A stretch of 64,000 bases of DNA, from contig CM066327.1 in the NCBI GenBank assembly GCA_033807775.1, forward strand, positions 92,092,295-92,156,294, in the 5' to 3' direction. The stretch comes from Saussurea involucrata. Lineage: Eukaryota; Streptophyta; Magnoliopsida; Asterales; Asteraceae. Of this stretch, positions 22,058 to 34,633 are shown one piece after another (the stretch's first letter is position 1; each line of letters opens with the position of its first letter). The position numbers and the translations under genes are program-made. The notes under the pieces are model-generated. The model saw only the letters and a program-made list of their open reading frames with translations. It was not told the DNA's origin and did not search any database.

Positions 22058-23046
22058 ATATTAACAAATAAGAATAATATTAATGTGGAAAATTTTCTAA
22101 TAAGATGGTTCGAATTTTGTCCATTTCATTCAGACAAAATGTCTTAATGAAGATTAGGGTTTTTCTTGTTTTTGAAAAACGAAATTTCAAACCCATTAAA
22201 AATCTTGTTTTCCAGTTTCCTTTGAAGATTGGGATTCTGGAAAAACGAATGAAGAACAAGTTTAAGATTTTTGCATTTAAACTTGAAGAACAACCATGAA
22301 ATGGTTGTGTTCATAAAACCATGAAAGAGAATCATTTCATTTTTGAGAAGTTCTTTTGTTTGATCTTGTTAAAAAATGAGAAGATCAGAAACAAGTTATT
22401 TGCATTTGGTAAATAATAAGAACATATTAACCTTTGATGTTTGAAGAAGATGAACAGTTGTTCTTGAAAAATCGAGAGCAAAATGCAACAGTGAATTCTT
22501 TCTTTGCTTGGAGGAGAAGTTCGCGTAAAAGGAAAATATAAACGAAGAATTTGTTTATATAGAGAGATTTTAGAAAGAGAAAATCTTGAGCAGGAAAAAA
22601 TTTTCATCATGACACGGACACGTGTTTGCATTTGATTGGCGAGTAAACGAAGCGTGCAAACGTGTGTCAGAAAGAAGAACGTGCCAGGGCTTATCCGTTG
22701 TAATGACGTCACAACTGTCCTTTCATATTCATGGTTGTCTCTGAGGTTTTGAAAAACTCAGGGATACTTTTGAAAATATGAAGCACTGAATTTAGAAATA
22801 TCAGTGAAGGTTTTTAGAAATTTCAAAGTATCGCTGATAAGGAAGAGATATTCAGCGATGTAATTTATTTTGAAATCTTGCATTTACATGCGATTGTCAG
22901 AGAGAGAAAAACATACCTTGATATCAGCGAATCAAGTATATTTAGAGAGAAGATGATAGAATAGGTTATACAAGTTGATTTTATCCCGAGGGCTATACAA
23001 GTTTGTATAATCGTATCGCTGATCAAAATGTGAACCGCTGAAGATT
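22058..23046. other. Element C spacer between RNase H and extra ORF
   Basis: AT-rich with no coding segment that I trust. It contains TCAGCG/CGCTGA words near 22800-22860 and 22920, plus a second copy of the LTR-like phrase CGAGGGCTATACAAGTTTGTA at about 22986. Confidence 0.5.
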
Positions 23047-24525
23047 TTACTCTTCAAAGTTCAGCATTCCAAGCTCGCTGATGAGAAAGTTGAATCTTGT
23101 CTCATCAAGAGGTTTGGTGAACAGATCAGCTAACTGATAATCAGTTGGGATAAAGGGAAGTTCTATATCACCATTCATCACATGATCTCTGATAAAATGA
23201 TACCTGATTTCGATGTGTTTTGTCTTTGAGTTTAGCACTGGATTATTGGCTATAGCGATGGCACTTGTGCTGTCGCAATAGATTGGAATATTTGAGAGCT
23301 GAAGGTCATAGTCCAGTAGTTGATTTCTCATCCACAAGACCTGAGAACAGCAGCTTCCAGCGGCTATATACTCAGCTTCAGCTGTAGAGGTGGACACTGA
23401 GTTTTGCTCTTTACTTGTCCAACTTACCATCTTTCCACCCAGGAGCTGACATCCTCCTGTGGTGCTTTTCCTATCCATTCTGCAACCTGCAAAATCACTA
23501 TCTGAATAGGCAATTAGATCGAATCCTGAGTCTTTGGGATACCAAAGACCTAGATTCGCTGTACCCTTAGGATATCGAAAAATCCGCTTTACAGCTTGCA
23601 TATGAGATATCTTAGGTTCAGCTTGATATCGTGCACACAAGCATGTTGCAAACATAATATCGGGTCGGCTAGCTGTAAGATACAAAAGTGAGCCGATCAT
23701 CCCACGGTACAAAGTGACATTAACAGGAATACCCTTAGTATCCTTATCAAGTGTCAGCGGTGGTGCCATAGGGGTTTTCATAGCTGAACTTTCAGTTAAG
23801 TCGAATTTCCTCAGCATATCTTTAACATACTTTCCCTGATTAATGAAAGTTCCTTTTTCATTTTGCTTTATCTGAAGACCAAGTAAATATGTTAGTTCAC
23901 CCATCATGCTCATCTTATACTCATCTTTCATTCTATCAACGAAACGAGTACAAAGATCAGGGTTAGTAGAGCCAAATATAATATCATCAACATATATTTG
24001 AACAAGAATGATATGACCTTTTACTTTCCTGAAAAATAGAGTTTTGTCGATTTTACCTCGCTCAAATTGTTCAATATGGAGATAAGTAGAAAGAGTGTCA
24101 TACCATGCATGTGGAGATTGCTTTAAGCCATAAAGTGCCTTATCCAGTTTATAAACATAACCTGGACGCTTAGGATCTGAGAATCCTGGAGGTTGTTCCA
24201 CATAGACTTCTTCATTCAACTTTCCATTTAGAAACGCTGACTTATCATCCATCTGATATACTTTGAAGTCTTTGTGTACAGCGTATGCTAAGAATAGACG
24301 AATATATTCTAATCTTGCTACTGGAGCAAATGTTTCGTCATAATCTATGCCTTCCTCTTGTCTGTATCCCTGAGCAACAAAACGAGCCTTGTTGCGGGTT
24401 ACAGTTCCATGTTCGTCCAACTTGTTTCGATAGACCCATTTAGTGCCTATCACTGTTTTATCAGTTGGTCTTCGAACAAGTTTCCAAACTTTGTTTCTTT
24501 CGAATTCAGTCAGCTCTTCTTGCAT
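23047..24525 (-). pseudogene. Copia reverse transcriptase and RNase H (element C)
   Basis: 492 codons from an internal Met (MQEELTEFE). RT landmarks: GTKWVYRNK, then ARFVAQGYRQEEGIDYDET, and the catalytic YVDD in QIYVDDIIFGST at residues about 176-187. RNase H landmarks: AYSDSDFAG (about 345), STAEAEYIAA (about 383), YCDSTSAIAIANNP and the usual Copia ending LADLFTKPLDE. The segment looks intact. The TGA at 24688 separates it from integrase in the same frame, so the polyprotein is broken. Confidence 0.85.
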
Positions 24526-24687
24526 GGCGCTGACCCAGTTTGGATCTTTGAGGGCATCCTCTACTTTCTTTGGTTCAGTTAGTGAAATAAAGTTAACAAA
24601 TAAACAAATATTACCTGCACTTCGTCGAGTCTGAATACCAGCGTTTGGATCACCAAGAATTTGATCAATTGGGTGATTTATAGTCCA

Positions 24688-26340
24688 TCACTGAGCCGGA
24701 GCGTGAGACGCTGACTCAACCTGAAATGGAGGAGCTGAAGATGAGGCTTCAGCGATGTCTGGAGTATCAGCCAAGAGAGGAATGGATGCAGTTGACATTA
24801 TATTCACTGATTGCTGAGAAGTAGATGGAATGTCTAAGACATTCGTTTCAGAAGCAGGTATAGTGTTTATAGGAACAGCTGAGACCCATGATGTTTCAGC
24901 TTCACTATTCTGCATATTTGGAATGATAGTAGGACCATCATCTTCAACTGTGTAAGCACGAGGAGTGGGAATATCTTCTGAATCACCAAGATAAGAAAAC
25001 ATCCATTGATTCAGTTCTTCAGTATCAGCGGACGGTTTAGAGTTCGCTGAGCGGGATTCGTCAAACGTGACGTGAATTGTTTCTTCAACAGTTTGTCTTC
25101 TTCGATTGAAGATTCTGAAGGCTTTGGAAACTGAGGAGTATCCAAGAAAGATTCCATCATCAGCCTTAGGATCAAACTTTCCAAGGGCATCTCTGTTGTT
25201 CAGTATGAAACACTGACATCCAAAGATTTGAAGAAAGCTGATTGAAGGCTTTCTCCCATGAAAAAGTTCATAGGCTGTTTTATTGAATCTTTTGACTATC
25301 AGCGATCTGTTTTGCGTAAAACAAGCGATGTTGACAGCTTCTGCCCAAAACTGAGTAGGCAGGTGAGAATCGTTGAGCATTGAACGTGCAACTTCAATAA
25401 TTGTTCTATTTCTTCTTTCAGCGACTCCATTTTGTTGCGGTGTTCTCACTGAAGAAAAGTTGTGAGAAATACCCTTACTCTCAAAGAAGGAATCAAGAGA
25501 ACTGTTTTTGAATTCAGTCCCATGATCACTCCTTATTGAGCGAACGGTCAAATTGTTCAGGGTTTCCATCTTCCGAACAAAGGTGATGAGTTCTTCAGGG
25601 GTGTCACTCTTGGAACGGAGAAACATAACCCATGTATAACGAGAAAATTCATCAACTATGACCAGTGTATATTTCTTTCCAGCGATGGATTGTTTGTTAA
25701 TAGGGCCAAACAAATCCATATGGAGTAGTTGTAGAGGAGATGGCACTGAGGAAACTTGCTTTGATTTAAAGCTTGCTTTGGTCTGCTTCCCTTTTTCACA
25801 CGCTGAACATAAAGAATCTTTGGCGTATGAGTGTTGAGGTAGACCAGTAACCAACTCTTTTGAAGAAAGAGTGTTCAGTGTCTTAAAATTCAGATGAGAG
25901 AGCCTCTTATGCCATAGCCAGTTGACATCAGATGAGGCTTTTGAGAAGAAACAGGAGTTCTCAGTGGTTGTTGAGTCCATGTTTATTACATAAACATTTT
26001 CCAAACGATAACCGCTGAGAGCTATCTTCTCCTTTTTGTCAGTGACAAAGCAGGATTCCTTAGTAAAGATTACATTGTTATCCTTGTCGCAAAGCTGACT
26101 GATGCTTAGAAGATTATGCTTCAGCCCTTCAACATATGTGACTCTTCTGAAGGTGGTTGTACCATTTGAGAGTACACCAAACCCTCAGGTATGTCCTTTT
26201 CCATTTCCACCGAAAGTCACAGAGGGACCCTTCTCTTCCTTGTATTCATCGAGCATGCTTTTCTTTCCAGTCATGTGTCTAGAGCATCCGCTATCGAGAT
26301 ACCAGATACCCTTCTGAACCTGCATCACAAAGGAAGATTA
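24688..26340 (-). pseudogene. Copia protease and integrase (element C)
   Basis: Protease begins near 26325 with WYLDSGCSRHMTG (active-site D-S-G) and is cut by a TGA near 26186. The integrase part (26004-24688, 438 codons) has the HHCC zinc motif (HKRLSHLNF ... CSACEKGK) and the core D, D, E residues in HMDLFGPI, IRSDHGTEFKNS and PQQNGVAERRNR. The tail is Ser/Glu-rich and stops at 24688. It acts in cytoplasmic particles and then in insertion into nuclear DNA. Confidence 0.82.
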
Positions 26341-28004
26341 GTTTTTCTTGGGTATCCACTTAACCATGTGTACACGTTTGTCAATGGAAGCAGTTGGAAT
26401 GGAAGGTTCAGCAGTCTTCGCAGCATTTGAAGATTCAGCTTTGTCAGTCTTCACTTTAGTTAATTTCTTAACTTCAGTGGTCTTCTTTGCCTTGGGGCAG
26501 TCTTCACCTTAGCTATCTTATCATCTTTGGTGGCTGTGGGGCACTTACTAGCAATATGATTAGTGAGTCCACAGTGATAACATTTCCTATAACTAAAAAT
26601 AGTTCTAGGACCATTTGAGTTCTGATCCTTTGATTTTGAATTTGAAGGACCAGCACCAAATAACCTTTTGGCTTTAGAAATGGGAGGAACATTTAGTTCT
26701 TCAGATTTCTTACCAAGGACATCCACTCTGAGTCTAGGAGTAGATCGCTGAATAGACCCACGCTGAGTAGATCCAGAGATCTGATTCCTTGATCCAGAGG
26801 AATAAATCACTAAAGCTTTAGAAGCATTCAGCTTTGGTACTAAAGTACCCTTTTGAGGATTTTGGTTCAACGCAATTCCTTTACCTTTATCATTAAAGAC
26901 AGAGGTAGGTTTTGGATAAACCATTTTCTCTTTACCTTTTGAGGTAGAGATTTCCTCAGGGATAGTCGGTCTAGACCAGGAACACTGAGAGGATGAAGTA
27001 TCAGCGACTGAGGATACGAAAGTTCCAAATAAGAGCATGGAACGATCAGTGGTTGGTTCTTTAGTTTCATATTTGTAACCAAGACCACGTTTATCACTCA
27101 GGGGTATCTGAGACTTAATTATCTCAGTGATCTTTGTTGAAGAGTTACACCATCCTTCAACAGTAGCTTTTTCAGCTTTCAAAGCAGCGATAGCTTCTGC
27201 TCGTTCGATTTTGACTAGCTGATTTAAATGCACTTGATCTTTAAAATCTTCTTCAATTTCTAGAAAGATTTTCTATTTGAAGGTGACAGTTTTTAAGCTG
27301 TTCAGCGAGATCATGGTTTTGGTTTTCAACTATTGTTTTGCCATTCATGGCTTCATATAAACTTCTAGTCAAGAGATCGATTTTGCGGAGACTATCAGCT
27401 TCATCAATATTTGCAATATTTGTAAAGAAGGAATGTGATACCCATATTGCAGATATTGAAGTAGAGGGAATGTCTGAACTTTCTTCCTCATCTTCAATAT
27501 TTGCCATAAGACAAAGATTTGCTTCATCATCCTCAGAATCAGATGATGATTCTTCTTCTTCAGAAGCAGCCCAATCGTAAACCATCAGGCCTTTGTCTTT
27601 CTTCTTGAAGCTTTTCAGCTTTGCATATTTTTCTTTCAGCTTAGAATATTTGTCATCTTTATTCCTGGGAATAAAGGATTTCTTGGGAAACGCTGAGTTT
27701 CTCGATACTTTCTTAGACATGCACTCGTTAGCGAAATGTCCAATCTTTTCGCAGTTAAAACAAGTAGCAGTAGCCTTATCAACAGTAGCTGATGATCTTG
27801 GCTTATCAGTTATTGAAAGAGGTTCGTTCTTTCTGAACATTTTCTTTTTGGCGAATCTCCTAAACTTTTTAGTTAGGAGAGCCAAAGATTCATCATCATC
27901 TGAAGAGTCAGAATCTGATGACCTTTCATAGTTACTCTCTAACTCAGTGATAGTGACCGAGGGTCGCTGAGTAGAAGGTTCCTCTGAGATTAAAGCAACA
28001 GGGG
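26341..28004 (-). pseudogene. Element C Gag, C-terminal part with zinc knuckles
   Basis: Continues the Gag broken by element D. The first segment (27885-27253) has a CCHC knuckle (CFNCEKIGHFANEC) and a charged, probably coiled-coil region. A frameshift near 27250 leads to the second segment (27233-26460), with another knuckle (CYHCGLTNHIASKC). Near 26345 the frame ends with WIPKKN followed by a stop just upstream of the protease, a boundary also seen in B and E. Confidence 0.75.
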
Positions 28005-29315
28005 TGTAACACCCCGTTTCCCAATTTACGTGATTTAACTGTCTCTTTTGGGGTTGAGTTAATTTTTGGGTCGTTATGTACGTGTTCGGGAATCTAGGGG
28101 CCAGTTTATCAATTTTGTAAGATGAGGGTGTGTTTTGGCATGTATGTAAAGGGGATGGAAACCCTAAACACCCTCATTTGCAGCCATTTGTTTCTTTAGC
28201 AAATAAGAGAGAAAAGAGAAAGGGATTTTCGGAGTTCTTGTGAGCTTCTGTGAAAGATCGACCGATTCTCCTTCGTTAACCGTTGGATCGTCGTGAAATT
28301 TGGACAGTGACTTCACGACCCTCTAATCCACATTCTGACCGGAGGGATTTGGCATCAGAGTTCCCAGTAGAGAGAACCAAGTGTCCGAAGTTGCTGTATT
28401 TTCCAGGCGAAAGATTTGGTGATTTTGGAAGATTCAAGTTGTGAAAGGTTCTAGGAGGATTGTTGTTCGCGGTCTAGAATTGCAAGGTATGTGTATTATG
28501 TTTAGAAATCAATAGAAATGGGGTGTATGAAATGGGATGTTTGGCAAAGTTTTATGGTATTTGGACTATCCTAGCTATGTCATTTCGGGATGAGAGTTGG
28601 GATAGAATTAGAGTTCCATTTTTGGGCTTGTTATGATATGTGTATGTATGAATGTTATAGGTGGTACGAGGTGATTATTATACACTGTGAAGTACTTGGT
28701 AATTGACATCTTGACAGGTGAGTACTCTACCTATATTATGTAAGTTATGTGTATGTAGTTGGATTGCATGTTTGATTATGTGTATGTTGGCTTTGCCAAA
28801 GGAAAGAGTACCTATGGTGGTAGTAATACCCCTAGGGAATATGTTATGTATGAAGAGGCCTGGTACCAGTGTCTAGTTATGACCTTCCTTATTGGCTTTG
28901 TGCCTTAAGGAATGGAAGGATGTTACATGTATGTGATTGCTATGTTTATGCAAGTATGTATGCATGATGATATGTGGTATAGGTGCGTGCTCACTAAGAG
29001 AAAGCTTACCCCGTTGTTATTCATCTTTTAGTGGCAGATACATCTTCGAAGAATAAAGGAAAGGCTCCAGCTTGAAGCTTTTGGATTTGCGGCAGCTCAG
29101 CAGCTTATATTTTCTTTTGATGAATGATAGTTTTGGATTCTCTAAGCTTTTCAGTTGAATATTGTTTGTCTCAAACTTATTGGTTTTAAGTTGCAAACTT
29201 GTACTCTTTTCTATAAGATTATGGGATTTTATCTAAATGTTTTAATTACAATCTTCCGCTGTATTTTAAGGTTACTTTCCGTTAAATGAGTGTTTTAAAG
29301 ATAAGGGATGTTACA
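28005..29315 (+). repeat. Element D 5' LTR
   Basis: 1311 bp, preceded by AGGGG. A TATATTATG/GTAAGTTATG segment and a possible transcript leader lie in its 3' half. It is followed directly by the primer-binding site. Confidence 0.95.
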
Positions 29316-29317
29316 GT

Positions 29318-29330
29318 TGGTATCAGAGCC
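29318..29330 (+). other. Element D primer-binding site
   Basis: TGGTATCAGAGCC, complementary to the 3' end of initiator methionine tRNA, 2 bp after the 5' LTR. It primes minus-strand DNA synthesis. Confidence 0.9.
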
Positions 29331-30094
29331 AGGTTTAAGGGATTCGGGCATTCACAAGTGGTGAGTGTTTGAACTTAAACCCAAGTGCTCAAGTTTTCAA
29401 ATAAGTAACCTTTAAAAAAAAGCTGTTTCGTGTAAGAAAATGGTTTATAAGGAAAGGGTGTTTTAAAAGAAAAAGTTTTCACGGCTGAGCTGCGGTCCAG
29501 AGCATCAAGACGGGGGTGAGCACACTATTCCATATTAGGATTTATGATAAAGCATGTTAAGTTTTGTGAAAGACCAGTTTTATAACTGTATTGGATGAGT
29601 AATTATGTTTATGTATGCTAGATATGGTCAATGTGACAAGGTTATGATTTCAAGTATGTTTTGTTGATGCATAATGTGAATTAGAATATGATTATAATGT
29701 TTATATGATAAGTGGTAGATATGGAAAATGTTGTGATATATATGTTAAAGGTACCAACTAAGCTGGGAATTGGAACCTTAGTGACGGTGTTGAGTCTAAA
29801 CATGGTGGGTGTAATTATAATGGTATAAGGGCCTATACCATTGCAATTACATTGTACATGCCGGGACTTGATATAGTTGCAAAAGAATTCTATGAACCAG
29901 ACAAGGTTGAGGGTTGGGTAGTAACATGCTAGAAAGGGATTTTGTTAAGAGAGTATAAGCAGAAGGTTTCTAAGGAGCATGTTAGAAAGAAAGACAACTA
30001 AGCTAGGACCTCTGGACTATGCTAGAAGTTTGCTCAGGGGGGGGGGGGGGGGATGTAGATGAATTATTCTAAAGTATCATGTTTATGTATCAGA
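29331..30094 (+). other. Element D leader with a run of 16 G
   Basis: Non-coding leader between the primer-binding site and gag. A homopolymer of 16 G at 30037-30052 lies just upstream of the first ATG. It may reflect replication slippage or assembly uncertainty. Confidence 0.7.
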
Positions 30095-32683
30095 ATGGTG
30101 AACACTAGAAGGCAAGGCAAGAGACCGATTATTGAAGAGGATCAGGAAATTCCTGATCTGAGAGGTGTGATCGCTGCTGAGGTCGGGGAGGTTCTTCACG
30201 AGTTACTCCCAAGTCTCTTTGAGCAGGTAAAGCAGGAACTGGCTAATGAAATTCGTAGTCAGGTAGAGGCAGCTGTGGCCAGCAGGGCCAGTGGATCAGG
30301 GGGCTTGTCAGGCGTACAACCACGGGGGACAAGCTACAGAGATTTCTCGGCCTGTCAGCCGCCACAGTTTGAGGGGCAGAAGGACCCCGTAACCAGCACT
30401 CGTTGGATAGCTGAGGTGGAGGGTGCTTTCCGCACCAGTTTTTGTACCGAGGAAGTCAAGGTTCGCTACGCATCGAACCTTCTGAGGAAGGCAGCGAAAG
30501 ACTGGTGGAACCTTATTGTTCGTGCTCGGACGCCAGAACAAGTGGATAGCATGACTTGGGAACAGTTCAAGGAACTGTTCATGGAACAGTATGTGCCCCA
30601 AATTGAGGTAGAGAGACTCACAAATGAGTTTCTATCTATGGAGCAAACTACGGAGTCGGTGAACGAGATCACTGACAAGTTTTTGGAGCGGTCCCTTTTC
30701 TGTCCTGAGTATGTCAGGAATGAAAAGGCCAAAATGTACAGATATGGGAGAGTTTTGAAACAGAAGATTAGAGAATTTGTTGTTATGGCAAGGTGCACTG
30801 ATTTTCAGCAGATGCACGAGGCAGCTCGGGCTAGAGAGCTCGAATTAGAGAGCCAAAGAAAGACAAGAAGGGCAGAAACGGTTCAGACTCAACCTCAGCA
30901 GACTAAGAGGTTCAAAACTGGGAGTCATAAACCGGAGGTAAAGAAAGAGTTCAAGAGAGAGCATCCCCGCTGTGGGAAGTGTGGACGACAGCATCCGGGA
31001 GAATGCCGTATGGGCTCCAGAACCTGTTACAAATGCGGGCAACCGGGTCATATCAGTCGAGACTGCAAGGCGACCGCAAAGATATGTTTTAAGTGCTACA
31101 AGCCGGGCCATTTTGCTGACGAGTGCCCAATGAATACCGGGTCGGTCCAGAACTCGGGAACCGCACCGGTGAAGATGCTAGAGGGTGGATTGGGAAAGAA
31201 GAACGACTCACCCAGGACTCGGGGGCGAGTGTTCCAGATGACCGTAGATGAAGCAAAGGAGGAGCCAGATGTCGTGACAGATATTTTTCCTGTTAATGCA
31301 TCACCTGCCCTTGTCTTATTTGACTCGGGAGCTACTAAATCTTTTGTTTCTTTATCGTTTTGTAAAGACTTTGCTATTGTAAAGGACAAGTTAGAGAGTC
31401 CGCTAGAAGTAGAAATAGCGGACGAGGAGTTTCGTTTTGTGAGTGATGTGTATAAAGGTAATGTAATAGAGATAGCCGGAGTGAAGTTTAGTATAGATCT
31501 TATTCCTATTGCGATGAGGGAAATAAATGTAGTAGTTGGGATAGATTGGCTTAGTCGGAATGGAGCGCGCATTGATTGTGAAAAACAGCAGGTAGTGATT
31601 CGAACCCCAAGTGGGGGAGAATTAACTATCTCGAGTGAAGGAAGAAAAGGGGTACCAAAGGTGTGCACTTTGGCCAAAGCTAGAAGATATGTGCACCATG
31701 GTGGTAGCAGTTACTTGGCGTATATTGTTGATGAACGGGAGGAGAAAAAGAAGAGAACAGTGGCAGATGTACCAGTGGTCAGCGAGTTTCCGGATGTTTT
31801 CCCGGATGACTTGCCTGGCATTCCTCTCGGGAGGCAAGTGGAGTTCCGAATAGACTTGATTCCGGGGGCGGCACCGGTAGCAAAGGCTCCTTACCGTTTG
31901 GCACCTCCGGAGATGCATGAACTGTCTAAGCAGCTGGAGGAACTGTTGGATAAGGGTTTCATCCGCCCCAGTAGTTCACCTTGGGGAGCCCCTATCCTTT
32001 TCGTGAAAAAGAAGGACGGGTCGATGCGGATGTGCATCGACTATAGAGAGCTTAACAAGCTTACGGTGAAGAACAGATACCCGTTGCCGAGGATCGACGA
32101 TCTCTTCGATCAACTTCAGGGAGCCGTTTGGTTCTCTAAGATAGATCTTCGCTCAGGGTACCACCAGTTGAAGGTCAGGGAAGAGGATGTTCACAAGACA
32201 GCGTTCAGAACCAGGTACGGGCATTTCGAGTTCATCGTGATGCCATTTGGACTGACGAACGCACCGGCGGCATTCATGGATCTTATGAATAGAGTTTGCA
32301 GACCGATGTTGGATAGGTCAGTCATCGTGTTTATAGACGATATACTAATCTACTCCAAGTCGAAGGAGGATCATATGGAGCATCTACGAGAGGTTTTGGA
32401 GATTTTACGTAAGGAGCAGTTATATGCAAAGTTCTCCAAGTGTGATTTCTGGTTACAAGAGGTTCAATTTCTTGGACATCTTGTGAACCGAGAGGGTATC
32501 AAGGTAGACCCAGCGAAGGTGGAGGCAGTGATGAAGTGGGAAACCCCGAAGACTCCCACTGAGATTAGGAGTTTCCTTGGATTAGCCGGGTACTACCGCC
32601 GGTTCATCCAGGATTTCTCCAAGATAGCAGTTCCGTTGACGAAGCTGACGAGGAAGAACGAACGTTTCGTTTGGGGAGAGTAA
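30095..32683 (+). pseudogene. Element D Gag-protease-RT segment
   Basis: I prefer the ATG at 30095 (M-V-N-T-R-R) over the upstream one at 30059. Gag core: residues about 105-235 (WIAEVEGAFRTSF, WWNLIVRA). Three Cys-rich knuckles occupy residues about 290-345 (CGKCGRQHPGEC, CYKCGQPGHISRDC, CFKCYKPGHFADEC). Aspartic protease: LFDSGATKSF near residue 410. RT: PYRLAPPEMHEL, KIDLRSGYHQL, MPFGLTNAPAAFM and catalytic FIDDILIYS near residue 750. A TAA at 32681-32683 ends the segment at the start of RNase H; the frame continues unchanged beyond it. Confidence 0.92.
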
Positions 32684-34060
32684 CAGAAAACAGCGTTCGA
32701 AACCTTAAGGAGAAAGTTATGCGAGGCTCCGGTGTTGACACTACCGGAGGGAGTTGAAGACATGACAGTCTACTGTGATGCGTCTTATCACGGGCTAGGC
32801 TGCGTTCTTATGCAGAGGGGAAGGGTGATTGCCTATGCGTCTCGTCAACTGAAGACGCATGAGGTGAATTACCCGACTCACGATTTGGAGCTTGCGGCAG
32901 TGGTGTTCGCTCTCAAGTTATGGCGGCACTACCTGTATGGGGTGAAGTGTACTATCTATACGGACCACAAGAGTCTTCGTTATTTCATGGATCAACCGAA
33001 TTTGAACATGAGACAGCGGAGGTGGTTGGATGTGGTGAAGGATTATGATTGCGAGATTCTTTATCACCCGGGGAAGGCAAATGTCGTAGCGGATGCCTTG
33101 AGTAGAAGAGCGAGTAGTGTTCTACTTCGGGTACCGTTGATGAGACTAACAGTATCAACGTCGCTTCACGACTTGGTAAGAAGGTCTCAAGAGGAAGCGA
33201 TCAAGGGTGAGAACCAGAAGAAGGAACGGATAAAGGGACAGGTGGATCAGTTAGTGCCCGACAGTCGAGGTCTATTGACTCGGTACGGTCGGGTATGGGT
33301 TCCAGTATCGTGTGAGGCAAGGCAGACACTTCTGGACGAGGCGCATAAGTCAAGGTTCTCTATCCATCCCGGTGCTACTAAGATGTATAGAGATCTGAAG
33401 ACTGACTACTGGTGGCCGGGGATGAAGAGGGACGTGGCTAAGTACGTGGAGAAATGTTTGACTTGTTTAAGGGTCAAAGCAGAGCATCAAAGACCGCACG
33501 GGAAGTTACAGCCATTAGAGATACCAGAGTGGAAGTGGGAGCATATAACAATGGATCTGATTACCAAGTTGCCTCGAACACCTAGGAATCATGATGCCAT
33601 TTGGGTGGTTGTAGATAGGCTGACAAAGAGTGCCCATTTTATCGCGATCCGTGAAAGTTCATCTGCAGAAAAGTTAGCTGACATCTATGTCAGTGAAATT
33701 GTAGCAAGGCATGGGGTACCGGTAACAGTGATATCAGACAGGGATGTTCGGTTTACGTCGCGGTTTTGGGGGAAGTTCCATGAAGATTTGGGTACGAGAC
33801 TTCAGTTCAGTACAACCTTTCACCCACAGACGGACGGGCAAAGCGAGAGAACAATTCAGACTCTTGAGGATATGTTGAGAGCCTGTGTTTTGGATTTTGG
33901 GGGCAGCTGGGATACGTATTTACCGTTGGCTGAGTTCTCATACAACAACAGTTTCCATGCCAGTATTGGCATGCCTCCATATGAGATGTTGTACGGGAGA
34001 AGATGTAGGACTCCTATCTGTTGGGGAGAGGTAGGCCAGCGGGAGTTAAGCAGCACATAA
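32684..34060 (+). pseudogene. Element D RNase H and integrase segment
   Basis: Same frame as the preceding segment. RNase H: VYCDASYHGLGCVLMQ, then DLELAAVVFALKLWRHYL, TDHKSLRYF and VADALSRR. Integrase: HHCC zinc finger (H in HKSRFSIHPG, C in KCLTCLR), core Asp in TMDLITKLP, second Asp in VISDRDVRFTS, Glu in QTDGQSERTIQ. It ends at a TAA (34058-34060) after GQRELSST. Confidence 0.9.
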
Positions 34061-34594
34061 GTGGTTCAGAAAATGACGGAAAGTATTGAGATGATTCGGG
34101 ATAGGCTACGAACCGCACAGAGTCGTCAAAAGAGTTACGCCGACAAGCGAAGGTCGGATCTGGAGTTCAACGTGGGAGATAATGTTTTGTTGAAGGTATC
34201 ACCTTGGAAAGGGGTGATCCGATTCCGGAAGAGGGGCAAGCTAGGCCCTAGGTTTATCGGACCTTTCAAGGTGATAGCACGGGTTGGGAAGGTTGCGTAC
34301 CAGCTGGAGCTTCCGCCGGAACTCAGTCTGATACACAACACCTTCCACGTATCTCAGTTGAGGAAGTGTTTAGCTGACGAGTCGGCGCATGTCCCTATAG
34401 ATGACATACAGGTCGACGAACGGTTGAATTATATTGAGAGACCGATAGCAATCTTGGAAAGGAAGACCAAATCCTTGCGAAACAAGGAGATCAGCTTAAT
34501 GAAAGTTCAGTGGGAACACCGAAAAGGATCAGAATGGACATGGGAACCGGAAGCTGAGATGAGATCGAATTATCCGGAACTCTTCCAAGTCTGA
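34061..34594 (+). pseudogene. Element D integrase C-terminus with chromodomain-like tail
   Basis: 177 codons in the same frame. The first part is the integrase C-terminal module (FNVGDNVLLKVSPWKGVIRF, GPFKVIARVGKVAYQLELP, HNTFHVSQLRKC). Residues about 125-175 (RPIAILERKTKSLRNKEI ... KVQWEHRKGSEWTWEPE) have the layout of the chromodomain-like end of Tekay/Del chromoviruses, thought to steer insertion to particular chromatin. The terminator is followed closely by the polypurine tract. Confidence 0.85.
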
Positions 34595-34633
34595 TCGATT
34601 TCGAGGACGAAATCCTGGTAAGTGGGGGAGAGT

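Noticed and set aside
29318..29330. tRNA-like sequence TGGTATCAGAGCC
   Set aside because: This is the primer-binding site complementary to initiator tRNA-Met; there is no cloverleaf around it, so it is not a tRNA gene.
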